From: Nocardia sp. CDC159
GTDB lineage: Bacteria > Actinomycetota > Actinomycetes > Mycobacteriales > Mycobacteriaceae
Assembly: GCF_023740735.1 (NCBI RefSeq)
Contig: NZ_JAMRXH010000005.1
Location: forward strand, 1-64,000
DNA length: 64,000 bases
Reading direction: 5' to 3'
Each line of letters opens with the position of its first letter. Within the stretch, counting starts at the first letter, position 1. The translations under genes and the position numbers were made by a program. The notes beneath the pieces are model-generated. The model did not search any database and was not told where the DNA came from. It saw nothing but the letters and a program-made list of their open reading frames with translations. This document shows, one piece after another, positions 58,849-64,000 of the stretch.

Positions 58849-59852
58849 GGCCGCTTCGCGAAGCCGAGGTCGATGACCGCGTCGCGCTCGGCAACCAGCT
58901 CGGCGACGCTGAGTTCGATGCGCTCGCGCGAGAATTCGTCCAGTTCGAGATCCGGCACGACGGTGTACTCGCCGCCTTCGCAGGTGACGGGAAATGAACT
59001 GATCAGTCCCTCGGGCACGCCGTAGGAGCCGTCGGAGGGCACCGCCATCGACACCCAGTCGTTGGTCGGCGTGCCGAGTACCCAGTCGTGGATGTGGTCG
59101 ATGGCGGCGCTGGCCGCGCTCGCGGCCGAGGAGGCTCCACGTGCCTGGATGATGGCGGTGCCGCGCTGCTGCACGGTCGGGATGAAGTCCGCGCGCACCC
59201 ACTGCCGATCCTCGACCACCTCGAGGGCGGGGCGTCCGGCGATGGTGGCGTGGGTGAGGTCCGGATACTGGGTGGCGGAGTGGTTGCCCCACACGGTGAC
59301 CCGCGCGATATCGGCGGCCGGCGCGCCGGACTTCTTGGCCAGCTGCGCGATCGCGCGGTTGTGGTCGAGCCGGGTCAGCGCGGTGAACCGGGCCGCCGGA
59401 ACGTCGGGGGCGTTGCTCATCGCGATATAGGCGTTGGTATTGGCGGGATTGCCGACCACCAGCACCTTGACGTCCGCGGCGGCGCTGGCGTTGATGGCCG
59501 CGCCCTGATCGGTGAAGATCGGGCCGTTGGCGGCCAGCAGATCCGACCGCTCCATGCCCGCGGTGCGCGGGCGCGCCCCCACCAGCACCGCCACATTCGC
59601 ACCCGCGAAGCCCACCCAGGGGTCGTCGCTGATATCGATCGACTCGAGCAGCGGGAACGCCCCGTCCTCCAACTCCATGGCCACCCCCGCGAGCGCCCCC
59701 ACCGCGGCCGGAACCTCCAGCAGCCGCAGCCGCACGGGCGTCTCGGACCCGAGCATCGCCCCCGAGGCAATGCGGAACAGCAACCCGTACGCGATCTGAC
59801 CGGCGGCGCCGGTCACGGTGACCGTCACGGGCGTGCGGGCAGCAGTACTCAC
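58845..59852 (-). CDS. mdh: Malate dehydrogenase
   Basis: NAD-dependent oxidation of malate to oxaloacetate in the TCA cycle. 335 residues: [40 protein letters not shown] with the substrate-binding arginines, [20 protein letters not shown] and the catalytic His in [13 protein letters not shown]. This is the cytosolic/actinobacterial MDH form. The last base overlap with the LLM gene means both transcripts run into each other. Confidence 0.93.
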   Translation of the reverse strand: MSTAARTPVTVTVTGAAGQIAYGLLFRIASGAMLGSETPVRLRLLEVPAAVGALAGVAMELEDGAFPLLESIDISDDPWVGFAGANVAVLVGARPRTAGMERSDLLAANGPIFTDQGAAINASAAADVKVLVVGNPANTNAYIAMSNAPDVPAARFTALTRLDHNRAIAQLAKKSGAPAADIARVTVWGNHSATQYPDLTHATIAGRPALEVVEDRQWVRADFIPTVQQRGTAIIQARGASSAASAASAAIDHIHDWVLGTPTNDWVSMAVPSDGSYGVPEGLISSFPVTCEGGEYTVVPDLELDEFSRERIELSVAELVAERDAVIDLGFAKRP

Positions 59853-60082
59853 ATCGACTCCTCACGTCCAGGCGCTCGTCGAACCTGCCCCGAGCCTAGC
59901 CCCGCAGGCGGCGGGCAACTCCCGAGCGTGAGCAAGCAGACATTCGCACCTCGCAAATCGGGCGGGCCGGAATCGCAATGACGGCAACGTTTTTCGAGAG
60001 AACCGGGGTGGGCATCGCCGGTGAGGGCATGGTCGGCGCGAGAGCGGTCGGCGCGAGAGTCTGCCGGGAGAGAGAGGGATGG

Positions 60083-60727
60083 TCAGGCGAGGGCGGCGAT
60101 ATCGCTGTCGGCGAGGACTATGGGCTGGACGATGTCGCGGGCGCGGACCAGGCGGACGGCGCGGTAGAGGGGGCGCTGCTCGAGGGGGGCGTCGCGGGCC
60201 TCGGCGCGCAGCTGGGCGATCAGCACGGCGGAAACCGCCAGGGCGGCGGCCAGTTCGCTGCGGGCCAGGGCGTCGGCGAGGGTCCGCAGGCCCAGGATGT
60301 GCAGTTCGCGGCCGCTGCCGGAGTCGGTGTACATGGCCAGCGGGACGATCTGGCTGTCGCGGCCCGCGGTGATGCGCACGACGATCCGGCTCAGGCGGCC
60401 GGGGTAGACGAGCACCTCGACGCCGGTGGCCGCGGCGACGTCGAGCCGACGCGACCCGAACAGGGTGCGGGCGCGAAGTTCGTTACCCACCAGCCACATT
60501 CGTCGCCGCCGCACCGCCATCGCGTACAGGGCCGTCGGCGCGCCCAGGGCCAGACCGGCCAGGATCGCGAGCGGCCAGCTCACCACCAGCGCGAGCACCA
60601 GCGCCGCCACGACGCCGACCCCCACGGCGACCAGGGTCAGTCGCCGCAGCATGGGGGCGAACAGCTCCGGCGCGATGAGGTCGAGCCCGACAGGTTGCGC
60701 CACAGGGGAATTCGAGTCGTCAGTCAC
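60083..60727 (-). CDS. Membrane protein with PH-like domain, unknown function
   Basis: 214 residues. Two adjacent membrane helices (LTLVAVGVGVVAALVLALVV and WPLAILAGLALGAPTALYAM) are followed by a small beta-rich domain (MWLVGNELRARTLFGSRRLD through LHILGLRTLADAL) of bacterial PH type, and an Ala-rich C-terminal helix. No catalytic motif. It lies downstream of hisS in the same direction with a 63-bp gap. In mycobacteria a glyoxalase-type hydrolase gene lies next to hisS; here that gene is absent and this one occupies the hisS downstream side. Confidence 0.7.
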   Translation of the reverse strand: MTDDSNSPVAQPVGLDLIAPELFAPMLRRLTLVAVGVGVVAALVLALVVSWPLAILAGLALGAPTALYAMAVRRRRMWLVGNELRARTLFGSRRLDVAAATGVEVLVYPGRLSRIVVRITAGRDSQIVPLAMYTDSGSGRELHILGLRTLADALARSELAAALAVSAVLIAQLRAEARDAPLEQRPLYRAVRLVRARDIVQPIVLADSDIAALA

Positions 60728-60790
60728 GCGTCCACATTCGTCCGAGCGGGAGTGGCCCCGGCCGTGACCGGGGCCATCGTCGTGACCGTA

Positions 60791-62068
60791 CTACCGATCG
60801 GCCGCCAGCGCGTCCGAGACGGCCGAGACCGCCGCATCGATCGGAATCTGGCGCTGATCGCCGGTCGCCAACTCCTTGAGCCCGATCTCGCCCTCGGCCA
60901 GGTCCCGATCGCCGAGCACCAGAGCGTATTTCGCACCGGACCGGTCGGCCGCCTTCATCGCGCCCTTCACCCCGCGCCCGCCGTAGGCCAGGTCGACCCG
61001 GATGCCCGCGGCCCGCAGCTGCGCGGCCAGCACCACCAGCCGCGATTTGGCGGCATCGCCGAGCGGCACCCCGAACACGTCCACCCGCGCCGGATCGGCC
61101 ACCGACTTGCCCTCCGCCCGCAGCGCCAGCACCGCGCGGTCCACGCCCAGCCCGAAGCCGATGCCCGACAGTGGCTGCCCGCCCAGCTGGGCCATCAACC
61201 CGTCGTAGCGCCCGCCGCCGCCGATGCCGGACTGCGCCCCCAGGCCGTCGTGCACGAATTCGAACGTGGTCTTGGTGTAGTAGTCCAGGCCGCGAACCAT
61301 GCGCGGATTGACCACGTACGGCACCCCCAGCGCGTCCAGGTAACCGAGCACCTGCTCGAAGTGCACCTTGGCCGAATCCGACAGGTGGTCGAGCATGAGC
61401 GGCGCGTCGGCCGTCATCTCCCGCACCTCGGGCCGCTTGTCGTCGAGCACGCGCAGCGGATTGATCTCGGCGCGACGGCGGGTCTCCTCGTCCAACGGCA
61501 ATTCGAAGAGGAATTCCTGCAGCAGCTCCCGGTACCGGGGACGGCAGGTTTCGTCGCCCAGCGAGGTGATCTCCAGCCGGAAGCCGTCCAGTCCGAGCGA
61601 GCGGAATCCGGCATCGGCGATCGCGATCACCTCGGCGTCCAACGCGGGATCGTCCACGCCGATCGCCTCGACGCCGACCTGCTGCAGCTGCCGGTAGCGC
61701 CCCGCCTGCGGCCGCTCGTAGCGGAAGAACGGGCCGGAGTAATACAGCTTCACCGGCAGCTGCCCGCGGTCCAGGCCGTGCTCGATGACCGCGCGCATCA
61801 CCCCGGCGGTGCCCTCCGGCCGCAGCGTCACACTGCGGTCGCCGCGGTCGGCGAAGGTGTACATCTCCTTGCTGACCACATCGGTCGACTCGCCGACCCC
61901 GCGCGCGAACAGGGCGGTGTCCTCGAAGATCGGCAGCTCCACATGCCCGTATCCGGCCAGACGGGCCGAGCGCACGAGCGCGTCGCGCACGGCGACGAAC
62001 TCGGCCGAGCCGGGCGGCACGTAATCCGGGATGCCCTTCGGGGCGGTGAAGCTGCTGGTCTTGGTCAC
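60791..62068 (-). CDS. hisS: Histidyl-tRNA synthetase
   Basis: Charges tRNA-His. 425 residues from GTG 62068 ([20 protein letters not shown]), matching the mycobacterial N-terminus; the ATG-like start at 62107 would add 13 residues. Motif 2 is [20 protein letters not shown], the HisA motif is [16 protein letters not shown], and [16 protein letters not shown] and [13 protein letters not shown] form motif 3. The anticodon domain ends the protein. Counterpart of Rv2580c. Confidence 0.95.
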   Translation of the reverse strand: MTKTSSFTAPKGIPDYVPPGSAEFVAVRDALVRSARLAGYGHVELPIFEDTALFARGVGESTDVVSKEMYTFADRGDRSVTLRPEGTAGVMRAVIEHGLDRGQLPVKLYYSGPFFRYERPQAGRYRQLQQVGVEAIGVDDPALDAEVIAIADAGFRSLGLDGFRLEITSLGDETCRPRYRELLQEFLFELPLDEETRRRAEINPLRVLDDKRPEVREMTADAPLMLDHLSDSAKVHFEQVLGYLDALGVPYVVNPRMVRGLDYYTKTTFEFVHDGLGAQSGIGGGGRYDGLMAQLGGQPLSGIGFGLGVDRAVLALRAEGKSVADPARVDVFGVPLGDAAKSRLVVLAAQLRAAGIRVDLAYGGRGVKGAMKAADRSGAKYALVLGDRDLAEGEIGLKELATGDQRQIPIDAAVSAVSDALAADR

Positions 62069-62220
62069 GATCGTCCAGTCTTTCAAACCCGTCCGCACCA
62101 AGTCCAACCGGTTATCGGGAAGGGGATTGTACGGGGTGAATACCCAACGTTAGGTCTCATCTCAGGAAGTGATGGCACACTCTTACGTCGACAAGCAGAC
62201 CATCACGGGAGGAAGCGGTA

Positions 62221-63096
62221 GTGCCGAGTAACGAACAGCGGCGAGCGGCGGCGAAACGCAAGCTGGAGCGGCGACTGGCCCGGCAGGCCGAGCGGGCTCG
62301 CAGGCGCAAGCAGCTCACCATCGCCGGCTCGGTGCTCGGCGTGGTCGTCGTGGTCGCGGCCGGGGTGGGCATCTACTACCTCACGCGCGGCGACGAGGAC
62401 GCCAAGAACACGGCCTCGCAGGCCTCGGACTCCTCCCTGGCGAGCACCCCGGAGGCCGCGCCGCCGCCCGCCCCGCAGCCCAAGGCCACGACGGTCTCCT
62501 GCACCTACCGCGACGGCGGCGGTCCGGCCGCCAAGCCGGTGCAGAAGCCCAACGGCGACAACATCGTCGCCAAGGGCCAGGAGGCGGTGACGATCACGAC
62601 CAATCACGGACCCATCGGCCTGACCCTCGATCGCGCGGAATCTCCCTGCACCGTCAACAGTTTCGCCAGCCTGGTGAGCCAGCACTACTACGACGGCGCG
62701 CCGTGCCACCGGCTGAGCACCAAGGGCCTGAAGATGCTGCAGTGCGGCGACCCGACCGGCACCGGTAAGGGCGGCCCGGGCTACGTCTACGACAACGAGT
62801 ACCCGACCGACGTCTACGCACAGGACGACCCGAACGCCCAGATGCCGGTGCTCTACAAGCGCGGCACGATCGCGATGGCCAATGCCGGGCCCGGCACCAA
62901 CGGCAGCCAGTTCTTCCTGCTCTACGGCGATTCCCAACTTCCGCCGCAGTACACCATCTTCGGCACGGTCGACGAGGCCGGCCTGAAGACCCTCGACAAG
63001 ATCGCCGAGATCGGCGACGACGGCTCGATGGATTCGGGCCCCGGCGGCGGCAAGCCGAACCAGCCCGTCACCTTCGAATCGGTCAAGATCGGCTGA
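62221..63096 (+). CDS. ppiB: Membrane-anchored peptidyl-prolyl cis-trans isomerase (cyclophilin)
   Basis: 291 residues from GTG 62221 after GGGAGGAAG. The N-terminus is basic (RRAAAKRKLERRLARQAERA), then one membrane helix (LTIAGSVLGVVVVVAAGVGIYY) and a Pro/Ala linker. The cyclophilin domain begins near residue 120 (ITTNHGPIGLTLDRAESPCT) and has YYDGAPCHRLSTKGLKMLQC, AMANAGPGTNGSQFFLLYGD and YTIFGTVDEAGLKTLDKIAE. It would aid folding of exported proteins at the outer face. Divergent from hisS, as Rv2582 is in mycobacteria. Confidence 0.9.
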   Translation: MPSNEQRRAAAKRKLERRLARQAERARRRKQLTIAGSVLGVVVVVAAGVGIYYLTRGDEDAKNTASQASDSSLASTPEAAPPPAPQPKATTVSCTYRDGGGPAAKPVQKPNGDNIVAKGQEAVTITTNHGPIGLTLDRAESPCTVNSFASLVSQHYYDGAPCHRLSTKGLKMLQCGDPTGTGKGGPGYVYDNEYPTDVYAQDDPNAQMPVLYKRGTIAMANAGPGTNGSQFFLLYGDSQLPPQYTIFGTVDEAGLKTLDKIAEIGDDGSMDSGPGGGKPNQPVTFESVKIG

Positions 63097-63549
63097 AACT
63101 CCCCACTTCGGGCACTCGTGCCGGTACGCTCCCCAACCGGCGTACCGGCACGACGCGTTCGCGGGCCCGACGCTCGCGGCAAGGGCGGTCAGATGCCCTG
63201 TCGGGGCAGCGAAATGGCGACGTGTCGGGCTGGCAGACGAGATCCGCTTAGGGCATCCTTATACCGGAGAACATCCGGCGCTTCGGGCTCCCTGTCGGAA
63301 ATGTGCGATATATGCTGTTGTTGCACAACGCGAGTAAGGCTGCCCTGCATTTTCGCTGGTAATCTCGTAGCACGGAGTACGAAGCGGCGTAGTAACCGCC
63401 CTACCGGGTAGGACTGCTCCTCCAGTGCTCCCGGTGTCCGCGTTTGCAGGCGGGGACATCGCCAGGCAGAACCACCGTTCCACTGGCGACGCCTCCGACG
63501 AAGCACCACAATCATCCATAGTGATCACTGCAGCATCGGGGAGCAGGCA
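63097..63549 (+). other. Intergenic region, lower GC in part, no supported gene
   Basis: About 450 bases between ppiB and the last gene. Bases 63290-63400 are AT-richer than usual. No gene with a convincing start was seen on either strand. In mycobacteria relA and apt follow here; they are not present before the next gene. Confidence 0.4.
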
Positions 63550-64000
63550 ATGGCCGAGGAACTCGACGACATCGGCCGCGAGACAGCGGCTTTGATGAGG
63601 CAAATGTTGTCACTTGCGACGCTGGTCGCACTGCGCACCCGCGAGCGTGGCCAGAAGGAAGCCGAGGCCCGCGTCAAGGTCACCGAGGAGCGCCGGAAGG
63701 AAGCCAGGGAGCTGGCATTGCGCGAGGCCCGCGAGGCCAAGGCCAAGGACCCGCGCAACCTGGAGCTGTCCCGCATGCTCGACCGGCCCCCGATGGAGAA
63801 GGGTGTCTCGCTCGAGAAGGATCGGTTCGCCGCGCAGGCCACCGCGACTCGAATGGCCGCGCAGGCCGCCGCGAAGAGCAAGGTCAAGGAGATGGGCGGC
63901 CGGTACGACTCGGTCGAACGGCGCACCGCGCTGGCCGCTCATCTGGCCCGTATCGGCGTCGCACCGGAACTGGCCGCGGTACGCATGCTGATGGAAGTCA
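63550..64000 (+). CDS. Charged coiled-coil protein of unknown function (partial)
   Basis: ATG 63550 opens a frame that runs off the window after about 150 codons. The sequence is rich in Ala, Arg, Glu and Lys with heptad-like spacing (KVTEERRKEARELALREARE; RFAAQATATRMAAQAAAKSK), indicating a long helix or coiled coil. The later part (ERRTALAAHLARIGVAPELA) looks globular. No family recognised. It replaces relA at this position of the mycobacterial order, so an insertion may begin here. Confidence 0.6.
   Translation, partial: MAEELDDIGRETAALMRQMLSLATLVALRTRERGQKEAEARVKVTEERRKEARELALREAREAKAKDPRNLELSRMLDRPPMEKGVSLEKDRFAAQATATRMAAQAAAKSKVKEMGGRYDSVERRTALAAHLARIGVAPELAAVRMLMEV

Overview
The window looks like a chromosomal segment of a mycolic-acid actinomycete, most likely Nocardia or a close relative. 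The DNA is GC-rich with strong third-position GC and many GTG starts. Two gene runs follow mycobacterial order: aroE-mltG-ruvX-alaS with rarA and a Pro/Gly-rich membrane protein (the Rv2552c-Rv2560 stretch), and aspS, a zinc metallopeptidase, a radical SAM protein, hisS and ppiB (the Rv2572c-Rv2582 stretch). Lineage-specific and accessory genes sit between these blocks.

0-7 kb: end of aroC, then aroK (with a long Arg/Pro/Ala-rich tail) and aroB as an overlapping shikimate operon; a PadR regulator with a membrane protein; an AraC regulator; an O-methyltransferase; and a CGNR zinc-finger gene split into two overlapping reading frames. 7-13.5 kb (minus strand): alaS-ruvX-mltG-aroE, four overlapping genes, plus a small membrane protein. 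14-16 kb: a large repetitive secreted or surface protein. 16.5-26 kb: rarA, a second O-methyltransferase, a decayed methyltransferase, a phosphotransferase-like protein, a Pro/Gly-rich membrane protein, a DUF389 protein, aspS and a zinc metallopeptidase.

26.1-37 kb is accessory. It starts at a tRNA-Tyr-like sequence and holds an NAD-dependent epimerase, a rifampin phosphotransferase, a GrpB-family protein, a lower-GC gene for an aerolysin/ETX-MTX2-type pore-forming protein, a small unknown gene and a four-gene NMT1/SsuA-type ABC importer. 37.9-43 kb: 2-oxoglutarate:ferredoxin oxidoreductase (korAB), a radical SAM gene with a LexA-type SOS box, and an epimerase with a KstR-type operator. 43-49.3 kb: an EspC-like/WXG type VII secretion pair, a KasA/FabF-like ketosynthase, and an F0-only ATP synthase operon (atpI-like, a, c, b, and a b-delta-type subunit that stops at the b/delta boundary). 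That operon ends in a terminator with no F1 genes after it.

49.5-57 kb: a secreted M28 peptidase, an M1 aminopeptidase coupled to a Pls/PosA-type nonribosomal peptide synthetase-like protein, and a short 2OG-Fe(II) oxygenase fragment. 57-64 kb: a 3-alpha-hydroxysteroid-dehydrogenase-like SDR divergent from an LLM oxidoreductase around a second KstR-like palindrome, malate dehydrogenase, a membrane protein, hisS, a membrane-anchored cyclophilin, and an Ala/Lys/Arg/Glu-rich coiled-coil gene cut by the window edge.

The most unusual items are the orphan F0 operon with its palindrome-bearing promoter, the aerolysin-like gene, the split CGNR gene, the two KstR-like operators at steroid-type dehydrogenases, and the tRNA-Tyr-like element at the edge of the accessory region. 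All family calls come from reading the sequence; no database search was run.
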